From positions 44,742,662 to 44,806,661 of the forward strand of contig OU744724.1 in assembly GCA_916613615.1 (NCBI GenBank): 64,000 nucleotides of DNA, in the 5' to 3' direction. The DNA is from Steromphala cineraria (lineage: Eukaryota > Mollusca > Gastropoda > Trochida > Trochidae). A program made the translations under genes and the position numbers. The notes beneath the pieces were generated by a model, which had not been told where the DNA came from, did no database searches, and saw nothing but the letters and a program-made list of their open reading frames with translations. Positions 13,081 to 25,740 of this stretch are shown here, one piece after another. Numbering within the stretch: position 1 is the stretch's first letter; each line of letters opens with the position of its first letter.

Positions 13081-14252
13081 ATATCGTGATAATTCTTTCA
13101 AACGAGAGTTGTGTTTTTCTTGAAAAATGAAAGCATTCATAAAGGTAATTTAACTCGTTAGTCTATTTAAACATGATTGATAGTATATTCAAAATAACGT
13201 GCTTCTTTACAATAAAGACTTCATGTCTTTCTGTAAGGAATGTAGACCTACTAAAATGTTTGTAAATAATTTTGTTCTTGGTGTAAGCATTAACGCCACA
13301 AACTTTGCTGTCTTTTATGAATTTTGACGTCAAAAAAACATTTTCAGATGTGTAAAATTCTGTACGAATAAAAAACGATGGTACTTTTTCCTTAAAGGCA
13401 ATGAAAATGGTCGTAAATCATGGGTTAGCATTGCGAGAAACATTACCTGTACATGTGGTCTAAGTAATACATTGGATTTTCAAAACATTGTCATCATTGA
13501 TATATTTATCAAACAATTTCTATAGAGAGTTACATTTTTCTCTCTTTACATGAACTAATTTGGATTTCTGATCACGTGTGAGCATCTTTTAAAATGAAAT
13601 CATTATTGCTAACTATTTGCACCAAAGATTAGAAAATAGAGAGTTTTGATTTTTTTCGGCAAATTATATTTTAGAAGATGAATTACATTATATATTTTAT
13701 GTGATTTTTGTAGTGTTTTACGTAATATGCTCACTATATTAACACTTCTCTATATGCTCTTAAACAAACTGAAAATGTTAAAATTACATATTTGTGTGCC
13801 ATATATGTCCGATAAGCTATTTAGTTACGTTGTTCACTACTTTGATAGCATTTCATCAAGTTGTAGAATGCTATAATGTATATTTCTTGACACCAAACAT
13901 GTAGAATTTATCTTTTTTATACAATTCTTCTTTTCTACAATAAAAGTAAAAAAATAAATGTCTTTCAGTTGGAAAAACAAAATAAAGTATGAACCATGGA
14001 CCATACTAACCTACAACTGCTAAGAAAAAGCTACACTGAGAACATATGTGCGAAATTGAATTATCAAAGGTCGTATGTTTCATGAATGCTAATTATGACA
14101 ATACTTATAGGAATGTTCAGAACTCATTTTATTATATTTCACATATCAAAATAGAAAAAAGAAATAACTGTCATAAATCCTTTTACAATGACTATATTTG
14201 GGTCTAGAAAGTACCAACAAGGCTGATTCACTAGTCTAACACTCAGACTGTG
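13081..14252. other. AT-rich non-coding sequence
   Basis: No frame with a recognisable motif, no repeat and no RNA gene were seen. Confidence 0.45.
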
Positions 14253-14345
14253 AATAAAGAAGTTGTATATCCATAATATTCCCTTCATCTTCTTCATCAT
14301 TGCAGATTCTAGAATGTCCATCAAAGAACTCAGACTGTAGTTACT
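14253..14345 (+). mobile_element. Penelope-like tail remnant
   Basis: AATAAAGAAGTTGTATATCC begins at 14253. It is a close match to the tail of the inverted-repeat element at 60129-60389. It is followed by a CTTCATC-rich stretch, as expected next to the hammerhead-like part of such elements, and ACTCAGACTG flanks it on both sides (14241 and about 14329). The remnant is short and the call rests on the shared tail. Confidence 0.35.
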
Positions 14346-14459
14346 AACGTTCCACATTAACAAAACCATGTCTAGATCTGTAGTGAACTACATCTGCAAT
14401 TTCTAATTCTTCAAAACCGCCTTTCTTATATTTTAATAAAATAGGTGCTATTGAGACTT

Positions 14460-14770
14460 ATTACTTTTCAGAGACTGGATATCAGTCTCGCGATTCACCA
14501 CCGACGCCCAATACCAGATGGCATCTTTTAGGAGCATCTTATCATTTTATTAGGATAAGCCAAAATGAGTTTCCCTGGTTTTCGCGTATGCTATCATCAG
14601 TTATCAAACGCTTGAAACGGAAATTTTGCCCAAAGAGTGTAAAGTCAAGAATCCCGTCCCGTGGAGATCGTGCCGGCGACACAAGTTATTAACAATTGGA
14701 CTAATAGTTAGTCACTAGGGTGTGACGAAATGGGCGGGACATTAGCCCGTGATTTATCGCTTTTGAGCTT
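14460..14770. promoter_or_regulatory. Candidate conserved non-coding block
   Basis: Unique, GC-richer sequence without an open frame, including GGATATC, TTTTCGCG and GGGCGGGAC words. It resembles the other non-coding islands of the desert. Function is not visible from sequence. Confidence 0.2.
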
Positions 14771-14887
14771 CAAGAAGGTCAACTATGTTAAGGAATATTG
14801 TTTTTGTTTTCTAAATTATATGCGTGTTTGCTTTTGTGCCAAATAAGGTGGTTTACTCGAATAAAAGAACAAGCCGAATGACTGGTC

Positions 14888-14920
14888 GAATGAATGAATG
14901 AATGAATGAATGAATGAATA
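14888..14920. repeat. (GAAT)n microsatellite
   Basis: About eight perfect GAAT tetranucleotide units. It could be the tail of a decayed LINE, but no flanking 3'UTR was recognised. Confidence 0.85.
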
Positions 14921-15679
14921 TTTTACAGGCGATATCAAATTTTACGATCAGTATATCAAATTTACTGAAACATGAGTTAGTATCCATACCATACACTCGA
15001 AGCAGGACCCACGTATAGTATAGAACAGTTCAGTAGTTTGATTGCATGGTATTAACAAATTAACAAATGATGAAATGAGATAAATGTCTAATTTACCTAT
15101 TCTCATTTACAACATACTTGGACAATCTACATGTTCTATTTCTTTACTTTTTATACCAAATTGAGATTATTAGGATAGAGTTGTCTCATATTTTGATAAA
15201 CTTGATTTCGGAAACGGGATATCCTCATCTAGCTGTCTCATATTATTTCTTTGATAAAAACATTTTTAAATATTTTGATTGAAAATAACTTCGCGTTTAA
15301 GCAATTCAATGCAAATCATGGTATTTTGTATTCTGATGTAGTAAAATATATGACATGCGGGCAAAGTCCACACTGAATCACACAATTTCTGAACAAGGCC
15401 AATTTATTGCCCGTATTCATGGCTGATTTGGTTTTATATCGCAATTTTAATTCGCAACGTGATCTTTAATTGTGAACAACCTGCAAACTGAACAGATGGT
15501 GAGAGATGCAAACTAATGGTCGTCATAAAACAATAAAACGTGAAACACGAGTTGTTCAATTTTACCGACCAAAAAAACTCTATTAAACAGTTTAATAGGG
15601 GGCAATATGATCGCAAATTTGTCATCCCCCATTCACGTTTAAGCAAAGTAGTTTTGATGGCTCTATTTCTTTTTTTCTT

Positions 15680-15865
15680 CGACACTAAAGCAAGTTCAGC
15701 CTAAGCTCTCTCTCCGACAATACGGAGCTAGAAACAATTCGAGAAATATTGGCGCTATCCGCATTTGGCGTCATGTGTCCCCCAAGTTTGGGAGGGTCGT
15801 GAGTCACAGACTTAGTCATAATGGGTGAAGGGGAGCCTGGGGATAGGGGACCCCACCAGCAGAAA
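15680..15865. promoter_or_regulatory. Candidate regulatory block with AP-1 sites
   Basis: GC-richer unique sequence with GTGAGTCAC-type AP-1 (about 15797), a second TTAGTCAT, and CTGGGGATAGGGGACCCC nearby. Small overlapping frames on both strands have no domain. Confidence 0.25.
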
Positions 15866-17640
15866 ATTGGGAAAATAAACAAAAAAGAGATTAAATATGG
15901 GGTAAGGTTTGTTTATTTTGAGATGGCGTGTGTCTATGGTTACACCAGGGTTAATGGATACAGATTTGTTTCCAGTAAACTATATCTGATTTTTCATTCA
16001 CCATAAATGTTGAATAAATGAAACATATATAAATTGTTATGAGAAGATATCTTAGTGTTAGCAAACTGAACAATTGTCTATAATTATAGATTATTTGAAT
16101 ATACTGGGTAAATTATATTTAGTTATACGTGGTGCGGAGCACCTGGTGCAATGAAAGTAAGCTTTTATCAATTAAACATCATATACAGGTAAAATATATT
16201 TCTTGGTTACATATGAAAGCAAATAACACCCGAGAGTAATTATAACGTCAAGACTCCAATGACAGAATCTATAATCACCATACATAAAACCGCCTCTAAA
16301 TTTGTAACATACCGTTATAAAATATTTTCTTCTTTAACAAAATATGACAATGAACTAGAAAACATCGAACGTAAAACATCAGGGGGGCGTGTCACTAACC
16401 AGAGTCCTAACAACAATCATTAAAAACTAAAAGTTAATTTTGTTTAAAGAAAAGCATAAACCCAAGACAACTGACGTCGTACTGCTTCGTTGAACAACTA
16501 ATCCCTTTATTCCAAAGACATAAAGAAGAAATGACTCTAAATTTCAGTACATTAGTCAATAATTGAACTAACCTAATTACCCTTAGGTTAACAATGTCTA
16601 GCTTATTAAATATGTAAAGAGGCCACATCTCGCTCCAGCGATCCTCTTTATTTTCCTTGTCTTAGGTACGCGTCATTGGTTTTAACCGTTTAGCGGTTCA
16701 AGTGCAAGATGAAATCATTTCTTCTAATTCGTTCTAAAACATTGGCCAGTCAATACAAACTGCAACGTTTTGCAACAATAAGAGCAATGATTATCATTAC
16801 AGGCCAATCATTGATCTCAGCTAAAGAGTCATTCATAATGAGTGAACTGAATCGTCTTTTATGACGAAGTTCAGCGGTCTTTGAACTTTGCTCTAAACGG
16901 CATATCTCAAACGATAAAAATGTTAACTTATGATTCTAAAGTTTATTAATATTTCTTGAAAGCAATTTTCATTTAGTTTTCATGATTCTAAGTAGTAAGT
17001 AGGCTACCCAAAATGCTAAAATGGTTTCAGAAACGCACAGTGGAAATCTTTTCGGTCGGCTGAACTCCATGTAATCCATGTTATATGTCAAAGTCAAGAT
17101 CTCCATGGAAAAAAAGAACTTTTTATATAAGTATGTTATTTTCCTAATAATGTATGACATTCCTTAATATACACAAACGCCTATGCTATATTTTGTTCAT
17201 TGAGACGAGTTTTATAATCCTTCATCAGTCTTCACCACCAAGGAGAATAATCAAGTGATACATAGCTTAACATCTAGAAGCTTTGTTTATAAAATGTTGA
17301 TGGTCTAACGTAAACTTGTTCCTGTTTCGTGAAATAGGAGTCTTTAATACAGTCTAGGCAAGTTAAGATAAGACACAAAAAATAAAGAAGAAACGAAATG
17401 GATGAATGTACAATATATATTTTAAACTTTTATAGTCTCGATTTTGTCCAATACAAATCAACAAAGGTCTTCGTTGAAGAACTCTAACGAGATTGCAAGG
17501 TAACAAAATAAATTTAATAAAGCGTTAAATATGTTAACATCATCAAAGCCATAAAAACATGACATTTTTCTATATTCATCAAATTACGTTTGGATGATTG
17601 ATAATATAATTCACAGAAATCAATGATTATTTCTGATTAT
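15866..17640. other. Non-coding sequence, no gene seen
   Basis: Short frames only. A compact unique island at 16630-16880 contains ATTGGCCA and CCAATCATTGATC-type words, but nothing else supports function. Confidence 0.4.
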
Positions 17641-18500
17641 GCGTCACAGCACGTTTGGTTGAGTAAACTGTCTACATTTAACGGAGCAATAATCCAATGA
17701 CTAAGCGCTATATACAACTGCCACGTACATGTATACGGTTTAAACACCGACTGAGTAACAGAACGCGCATGCACGTGCATTGACGTGTAAATTCATCAGG
17801 CGACACACTAAATGAGAGAAACTTCAATATATGACTCAGTACGAGTGGCCCTTCACCATCAATGTCCATATGTGTGTCGACCCACGACGTCTTAAATATA
17901 TAAGCGAGATCTCGCGAGATCCAAACATGGTCTCACGAAACCGACCGAAAGATGTTACCTTTTGCCATATAATGTTACTGACTATAAGCAACAGATCTAA
18001 ACGAATTAACCATGATCGGTTAAGCTAGATGAATCATTTCCCCTCTAATGATTTAAAGGTGTTAAAGATGGACTGAAATTGGAAGAGCTAAACACTTTGT
18101 ACTTCTTAAATCGGACAGAAACCTGCCTAAAAACGACTTTTAGAATAAATACTCTGATTAATATTCCAGGCGAACGAAATCTGTGGCCACAAATATGGCC
18201 GCAAGGAGTTTTCGCTTAATAATTAATGCTTCGAAGACTAAGGATTAAGATAAAGCATTACTTGGACGAACTGTTTAAATGTTCGGATGTGAACTTCAAT
18301 GTAGTGTCATTTTTTCGGGGAATTGATATTGATCTCAGCCTTTTCAGTCCTATTTAAAACATTTATTAATATTGTTATATTGAGTGAAAAGTGCTGCTCC
18401 TGTACGAGGCTTGACGCGAACATGGCTGGTGGAGGGTGATATGAGTCAGTCCTTGAGTCAATACACCATACCATACTGAGCCGAGTTATTGACATGTGTA
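17641..18500. promoter_or_regulatory. Candidate regulatory stretch with CACGTG and clustered AP-1 words
   Basis: It contains GCATGCACGTGCAT (about 17766), TGACTCA (about 17832), and two further TGAGTCA words at about 18440 and 18454, only 14 bp apart. The open frames crossing it (65 and 62 codons) carry no domain. It reads as non-coding. Confidence 0.25.
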
Positions 18501-18800
18501 CGATTGTTTATTGAATAACGAAATGAGATGTTTTAGTGACGTCTTGTTTCTGATATCAAAGTTTGAAAATATATTTTTCAAAAGAAATAAATTAATTTTC
18601 ATCTTTTATTGTTAAAATTGTTTACACTCGTTTTTAACATCCCTTGTTTCAACTAAAAAACATCACTAGAAATATAAATCGTCAGGCAAACGAAAGTACA
18701 GACTAAAGTTTGTTTAAATTTACTTAAAATAAGAGACACGTATGTATTAACTCATGGCAAATTATCAATAACACATATTTGCAGGCGTTTGAATTAAATT

Positions 18801-19172
18801 ATTGGTGTCTGGTTAATGGTTTGTTAAAATAACTTTGTTTAATGAAGGTAGGGGTAAGAAATAAAATTTCCACTACCATGACCCCTATAATGGTTAAAAT
18901 GTTGTCAATGTGTGAAAAAGGCACTTTTATTAATTTTCACATTAATATAGAAACATTTGTGTTATAGACACATTCTTTTGGAACAATTTGTGAACATGAA
19001 ATTCATTCTTTAAAAAAAACACTTCAAAGTACTCTTTGAACGATGATTTAACTTTCGTTCTTATCAGTTTGGATATACCATACAAAAACTCGAAATATTT
19101 GTAATTGAAAATCTTACATATGATAAATTCGACTAAAATGTGCACTTTCTTTTACCTGTCAGTTTATTTCAT
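18801..19172 (+). repeat. Diverged interspersed repeat, copy A
   Basis: This segment aligns by eye, with many substitutions and small gaps, to 32920-33277. Shared landmarks in order are GGTAGGGGTAAGAAATA, CACTACCATGACC, TTGGAACAATTT, TTCTTATCAGTT, AAAACTCGA and ACTTTCTTTT. No protein is encoded and no terminal repeats were found. It may be an old mobile element or a local duplication. Confidence 0.65.
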
Positions 19173-19849
19173 TATAATTTTGGGAGTTGCTATCTATTGC
19201 TACAATGAATATAATCTTATACATCTGTCAGGTGTTTTGACCTTCTAAATCAATCATTCCCCAAATGGCAAGTCATGGAACTGAAACCAGCCCTAAAGAG
19301 ATCAGGTCACTTTCACTCGTTCCTCGCTTCGATTCTCATCTGAGTATTGGCCCATATGGATCGCGCTAGGTTGTCTTAATACCCCAGCCAATCACTGAAA
19401 AACATCAGCATGAGTAGATAGATATATAGTAGTCCTGTTATTGTTTAATTTCTAGAAGGTAGATGTGAAAGATAAAGCCAACCGACATAACAGCAGAATA
19501 CGTACTCAGATCGGAAATATAGCGAGTTACGAGTCATAGGTTTCAGGTTTAAATGAGATTGCGATGCATGAGGAGTTTTGGAAGATATTTTTGTTCTCTT
19601 CTTTCCACCAACTGGCTAATATTATGTACAACTCATATCCTTATTCATACATTTACTAAGAGTACTTTTGTTCAATATCGTAGAATGATAACCAGGGAAC
19701 ACGGAAAGCATATTAGTAAATAACATGTTAAATGCCGGTTTCCGATTCTTAACAGTCTAATCACAAGTAATAAATCTGAAACGCGATTATTCAAGGCTGA
19801 TTTTGTTATCAAATTAAGTAAAAGCGAGAGGGCAAAACACAAGAAAGTT

Positions 19850-20110
19850 ACAACCTAACCCCGCCCCGCATCTCGTGCGAATTGTCAAGTCTGACGATCT
19901 ATGTCTAAGAGTTGTGACGAAATGGACATTTATGTCTCAGGGGTTACGTAATTATGTGATTAAGTAACTCCGCATATTTCACCAGACATGGAACGACATG
20001 CACGACCCTTAGCAATATGACACGATATGACGTTACGTATTAGGGTTTTGGTCTGGGAGCGAATGAAGCCAGCCACGGCACGCATGTCGTCAATTCTCCC
20101 CGTGGCAACT
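19850..20110. promoter_or_regulatory. Candidate regulatory block with TTACGTAA palindrome region
   Basis: Unique GC-richer sequence containing GGTTACGTAATTATGTGATT (PAR-bZIP or C/EBP-like core) and TGACGTTACGTATTAGG. No open frame of note was seen. Confidence 0.25.
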
Positions 20111-20550
20111 GAAAGAAAACCATATCAGAAAGACGTAAATTAGCTAAGTTTTCTACCTCATTAAAGAAACGAAAGCAAGGAGACACTAAAGATCAATTAA
20201 TCATTGTCGTGAGTGTTATATGTCTTCCCTGCTTTTTTCTCAAGATTTCTAAAGACCCATTTGTGTTCCTTTATCTTGATCAAACAGGCGACTTCTCGTC
20301 TCGCGGGAATTTGAGTTGTCAGACCTCGTCTTCAGGACTTGGTGTTGGTAGTTTTTTATACTGTGACAAGAAATTCATTCACGGACGTCCTTGTAGTATA
20401 AAAGGATATACTACATTGTATACCATGGCAGTTTTCATTTACGTTATTCAAACAATAGTTTGATTTGAGAAACAATATTACAGCAATTTAAATTTCTTTT
20501 GTCAAATTTCAGAAATTTTACGAGCTGTTTTCGAAGGGCAAGTAATAGTC

Positions 20551-20682
20551 TGAAAATTCTCTTGTAACGATATGTAACGAATTAAAAATATTCAAAATTT
20601 GCCATTTTACATAATGTGAAAATTATCTTGTAACGATATGTAACGAATTAAAAATATTCAAAACTTGCCATTTTACATAATG
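20551..20682. repeat. 66-bp tandem duplication
   Basis: Two adjacent copies (20551-20616 and 20617-20682) are nearly identical, with only a couple of substitutions. The unit includes CTTGTAACGATATGTAACGA. High identity suggests a recent tandem duplication in non-coding sequence. Confidence 0.9.
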
Positions 20683-21531
20683 TGATTAAGCCAACAAACG
20701 TAAAAACAGCATGAACTGAACTGTGAACAATTATGACTATAGTTCGTAACGAACGTAGTGTGATACGCGATTTGGAATATCATGCCTTTTGTAAACGAGA
20801 CTTGCGGATTAGTCAGTGCTGATTGAACCCTGGTAGGGATGTTAAGTTGGACATAACTTGACCGTAGCTACGCCCAGTGTCCTTTAGCCAAAGCAATGTA
20901 AACTTAGCACCATAGCAACATCACGCCTTCATTACAGGAGAATGACAAGAGCGACAACTCTGTCCGGTCGGTAATGACTTCCGGTCTGTGAGTCACGGTC
21001 CAAGAAAGCCGCTCTGTTAATTAGAAATGTCCGACAAGGAAACTGGACAGTAGCATCAGCACCATAACATGGACATCTTCAAACAGACCTGTAATGCATG
21101 TTGTCAATTTATAATTAGCGTGGACAGTCCTCCGAGGTTTCGTTCTGGTTTGGTTTGGCTTCATGACACACTCCACCCTTCGGACGTTGCTCATCTTGAC
21201 CATCCATCATGACCGCTGTCAGCACTGGACTGACCACAGCTATCCTTCATTAAGTGCACGGTACGCACTATTAGACGGTTAGGTAATTTATCATCGTCTA
21301 ACGATTCAAGGCATCAGTACATTAGTCAACTGACTTCAAGCCAGTATTGGATAAGGAAAATTGATGATGTTTTCATTCGATGAATCATTGTTCCAATTTT
21401 TTGTTACCATTTTTTCTTTGGTAGAATTGCATGCATAGTAAATAACTACTATAAAACATAATTTAGTATTCAAGAAATGTACTGCGCCATTAATTAACCT
21501 TCCATATCGGAATATATACTGCTATATAAAA

Positions 21532-21602
21532 ACTATACTGCTTCCGGCAAGAAGCAACATGGGCAAGATGGTGTTTGCGTCGATTTATCTATCACAGTTT
21601 TG
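21532..21602 (+). repeat. 70-bp dispersed repeat, copy A
   Basis: Nearly identical to 25672-25740 (one 1-bp gap and a few substitutions), including CTGCTTCCGGCAAGAAGC. A second, shorter direct repeat (CCATTAATTAACCTTCCATA and its variant) brackets this copy at about 21487 and 21610. No coding content. Confidence 0.85.
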
Positions 21603-22285
21603 CGACACCATTAATTAATCTTCCATATCTAAATTAATGCTCCTTTGACTCGGCATAAACTAGTTGCTGAGAATAAATATGTAAATAATTATTGTTATCA
21701 GTTTGAATATGTCGTTAATATAAGCTCCTCATTTGTCACTGAAGATCTGTTGATCTAAATTTATTTAGACTCCCGCCGAATAGAGGGATGGTACTGCACC
21801 TGCATTGCTAATGGAATAAATAACCGTCTGCTTTTTATACTGTAGCTTATTCTATCATATGGTTTTTGATGCAAGTTTGATGAGAATTCTCATTTAACCA
21901 ATCTAAATAAATTTGAATCGACAGTTCCATGTTTGTCAATACTGTCTTACTTAATAAAAACTAAATTTGTTGAGATCGTCAATTAATCGCTATCATGTTA
22001 GTTCATATTAGTGTATTTGATAACCTGGGAGATTGAAGAGGTGAATATTTTAGATTTAGTGTTTTTGGGGGACAATTCAGAATCATCTTTGGTATCCCAG
22101 AGCTTTGTTTTACGATATCATCCCTTGCACTTTTATCAAGAAAATCTGTTTTTAAATGTATCTGCCTTCGATTTGAGTGTGCCAATAAATATGCTTAATA
22201 GATTGAACTTGCCAGCATATTTTACATTTAAAATAAAATACAACACATTTTACGTTACTTTCGTGTTGAGGAAGTTGCCTTGTAA

Positions 22286-22481
22286 TTAAAGGGCGGGGTA
22301 TTTATTGTGGAAACGATATTCAATTGGAAATTTCAGTTTGTGCATAATATAATATGCTTATAATACCACCAAGTTGAAACGTGATACTGAATGGCAACAT
22401 TTTTGTTCATAATTATGTTTGACAATTTGATAAAGAAGATTTTGTTTCCACAAAAAGTACCCGATAGGACTGTCCCTTTAA
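22286..22481. mobile_element. 196-bp TTAA-flanked MITE
   Basis: TTAA lies at both borders. The left end TTAAAGGGCGGGGTATTTAT and the reverse-complemented right end TTAAAGGGACAGTCC share the border, then a further inverted match around TTGTGGAAAC (left) and GTTTCCACAA (right) with a gap. No open frame inside. The border AAAGGG is shared with the larger MITEs at 29470 and 36232, but the interior differs. Confidence 0.6.
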
Positions 22482-25268
22482 AGCTCTTGGCTTATACGTT
22501 GATGTTCTCAGCCTACCAAAAGACAAGATTTCCTTTGAAATTCTAAGCCCTGAGTATGCGCTAATATGATCAATACACCAAGACATGTCTGTCTTTCACA
22601 TTTCAAGACCTTGCAATACATAACTATTCCCAGGGATGGGTACATTTTGTACAAACTTTCTTTATGAAAAGTCTCAGAGTGAATGGAGAGAGAATCGAGA
22701 CATTCGGCCATTGATAAGCGAGGGTGACGTTAAGCAGTGTACTCGGTACCTGGTAAGAGTTGCAGTGGAGCTAAAGTCACGCTTACTTTTATTGGATCTG
22801 GATCTGGATCCTTTTATTAGACTTGTGAGCCCTCGAGGCAACAACATGTATATTCAGTACAATATAAAGGATCTCCATCATGATAAACATATACTGCACG
22901 AGCCTGACTATTCTGTCCCTAAAAAGGTCGCATACACAATAATTACCATTGTCTTACTGTCCCTCGTAATCAATCTTGACATATGTGTTTGAGGTGAATC
23001 AATGATTTGCAAATGTTTGAGTCGTAGCAATGTCAATTAATCTCACCATAAGCCTTCCTTGCAATCTTATCCAAATATCTAAAATATCAATATCTTTGAA
23101 TAAAACGTATATTTTTGACAAGACGCTACGATAGTATTTACGACGTCCAACAAATTATGGTCGTATCTTAATGAAATTATCTTTCTTGTCGACTTCTAAA
23201 ATATCTTTAAAAAATTCAATTACCCTTTTCGGTGAACTTTTTTTGGGGTGAAATTAATTTTCAATTTCAAATCACTTATTTTAAATAAATCACATTTATT
23301 TGTTACGAAATATATATGTTTTATGTATAATGTTATCAGCTTTATTCTTCAATTCCAATGTTTTGAAAAAGTTATCTTTCAATTTTTAAAAAATCCATCA
23401 ATCACTTAATCGGAATCGACGTAATCCAGTTTCTTTAGAACACAGAAGCCTTTGCGGCTCATTTGTAAATCCAACCCATCCCCTTTCTTGCTTTTATTTC
23501 TTGAATGGAGAAATTGGAACCCTTTCCTTCTTAACACATCGCATGAATGCAAGATCAGTTGGGATTATTAGACTTTAGAGAGAAGATATTGGATTAAGAG
23601 ATCCACGCCGATACAAATAAAAACACCGCGGTAGTAAAATCCCATTAAATTGAGGTTAGATTTTTTTTGGCTGGTATTCTGGTTTGAACGCCGATGGAAC
23701 TACGGCGGGGTTCTCATTCTGCGATAATTTACCCATTTAGAAGAATCGGCGGCTCGTCATTACGCGGAGAGGGATGCAGTATGAGCAATGCTTGTTGGGC
23801 AAACTTTGAAAACCTATTATCGCCCGTCGTAATTGCACACGAGTATTTACACGACCAAACTTGGGCTAGGGTTAAATGGTCGAGGGCCCTTTAGAAATTC
23901 GATTACTGAAAGAACAAGATTTTTTCTAAACACAATGAGATACGGAGGCTGAAAGGAACATTTGACAGTAAAAATGTATTTATGAAGAGCGCTCTTATGA
24001 ATAGCGGGATAAATATGGGAAATCTTTTATGCCAAAATGGTTTATCCATAATTTGATTACATCCCTAAATATTTATGATCAATATGAAATAACTATAGAC
24101 GAACGTTTATTTTACGATTAACACATTATATGTATTGGTATTAAACATATTTTAATGATAAGGAATGGGTGTTGTGATTTATTTCTTAAAATGATATGAT
24201 TGAATTCATCAGTAACATAGATTAAATAACGTAACAAAATTTAATCGTCAAGTTCATACAAAATTAAAATATTTTAAACGCTTTGTAATAAGAACTCTAT
24301 GTTGTTAAAAGAAGTTAAGATTCTTATTAACATTTGATTAACTCATAAATATAACAAATGTATAGTTTATTTTATTTTATAGAGACATACCAGTTTCTTC
24401 TCATCTTCCGTGGAATCAAACACATATGTAGAGATTTCACATTTAAGCAATTACATGTCTCCCAGGCATTTTATCATTGTAAAAGACGACGCCAATATAC
24501 TTTGCATTGAAAATGAGCAAATGGAGCTGGAGTTTCATGTATCACTCTACTTTATAAATAACGGTTGTTATTGGTTAGCCGGTGTTATTGATATTAATGC
24601 CCCGTGAGATCAGCTCCAGCCTATAAGTATCTACTCAATGGTAGAGATGACTCATTCTTCTTGTACCGTTTTATTGCTCTGGTTACAATCACCAGCGACC
24701 AGTCTATGGAACAGTGTACAGATACGGTCCGTATTCCACGTATTTTGCACCCCGGGCCCAAACTCACCTCGGAAACAGTAACACATTTCAAAAAATAAAA
24801 TAGAAATACTGCTTTCAGAGAAATGAGATTTAAATCCTTGTGATAGGTACAATCATAGGTTAATCATTTTTCAAAAAATCAGAGTATGATATTTCTATTT
24901 GAATATCTGAAATAAGCTCAAATACTCTTGGGGTCGTTTATTATCAAATTAAATATCATTATATCACTATATACTATATCAGGAGATGGTATATTTGTCG
25001 ACACTGTTTTTAGATGTTGTTCTTTATCAACTTCCAGTGACGTGGAACGGAACTTTTCTTTTGGCTAATGTTTTCCTGTATTCATTAACGTATATTTGTT
25101 CTGTGTAAATCATACCAAGGACTTCGAGTTAAAGTCTTTGAATGTATGAACTTTTAGCGGGATAAGAATGTAACCAGGAGAAGCGCGTGTAAGGCAAGGA
25201 CATGATCACGCAAAATTGAAATTATATTCCAACAATTGCAAAGAATGCAACGTACAATACTCTACTAA
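22482..25268. other. Non-coding sequence with scattered chance frames
   Basis: A 118-codon frame at 22636-22992 and a 66-codon frame at 24410-24607 were read and show no secure domain. A GC-richer part at 23400-23640 contains GGGATTATTAG and TTGGATTAAG, which are Otx/bicoid-type words. I cannot support a gene here. Confidence 0.35.
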
Positions 25269-25455
25269 TTAAATGTGTTCACACAAAAATGGCCGCCAGT
25301 GGTTTAACTTACTACTTGGTTATTTTTTATTCGCATTATTAGGTTAAGTAATGATATATTAGCACCATGAAGATGATGCATTTGGCATAAGCCAATAACA
25401 ATTTGGAAAATGATATTAAAAAATAAATAAAACATCCATGCGTCTGTCCCTTTAA
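25269..25455. mobile_element. Right-hand fragment of a TTAA MITE
   Basis: Begins TTAAATGTGTTCACACAAAA and continues ATGGCCGCCA, matching an internal part of the 364-bp MITEs (about 29640 and 36405). It ends TGTCCCTTTAA with a TTAA border. The left half is absent, so this is a truncated or short-form relative. Confidence 0.5.
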
Positions 25456-25671
25456 ACCATATGACCATCAAGGCCGATAACTCTGGCAGCATGACGTGTC
25501 CACCTCAGCGATCAATCGCAATCTGATTATACTCTAACGAGTTTCTTATCCTCTATCTGTTGACTCGAATGTACTGTAAAGACTTTTACATCAAGCTTGG
25601 CATTAAAATGCCTCATTTAGCAGAACACGGAGCATGAGAAGCGGATCAAAGAGGGGAGGAGTCGATCCTGA

Positions 25672-25740
25672 ACTAAACTGCTTCCGGCAAGAAGCAACAT
25701 GGGCAAGATGTGTTTGCGTCGATTTATCTATCACTGTTTT
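25672..25740 (+). repeat. 70-bp dispersed repeat, copy B
   Basis: Second copy of the repeat at 21532-21602, about 4.1 kb away in the same orientation. Sequence flanking the two copies is unrelated. Confidence 0.85.

Noticed and set aside
14888..14920. CRISPR-like or satellite array
   Set aside because: A simple tetranucleotide repeat. No direct-repeat/spacer architecture exists anywhere in the window, and the DNA is eukaryotic.
22636..22992. 118-codon plus-strand frame
   Set aside because: No domain, no splice context and no similarity to the coding signature of the confirmed genes.
24383..24607. Possible exon with weak Tudor-like stretch (VEISHLSNYMSPRHFIIV)
   Set aside because: A TTATAG acceptor precedes it, but the donor is poor, the similarity is only impressionistic, and no partner exon was found.
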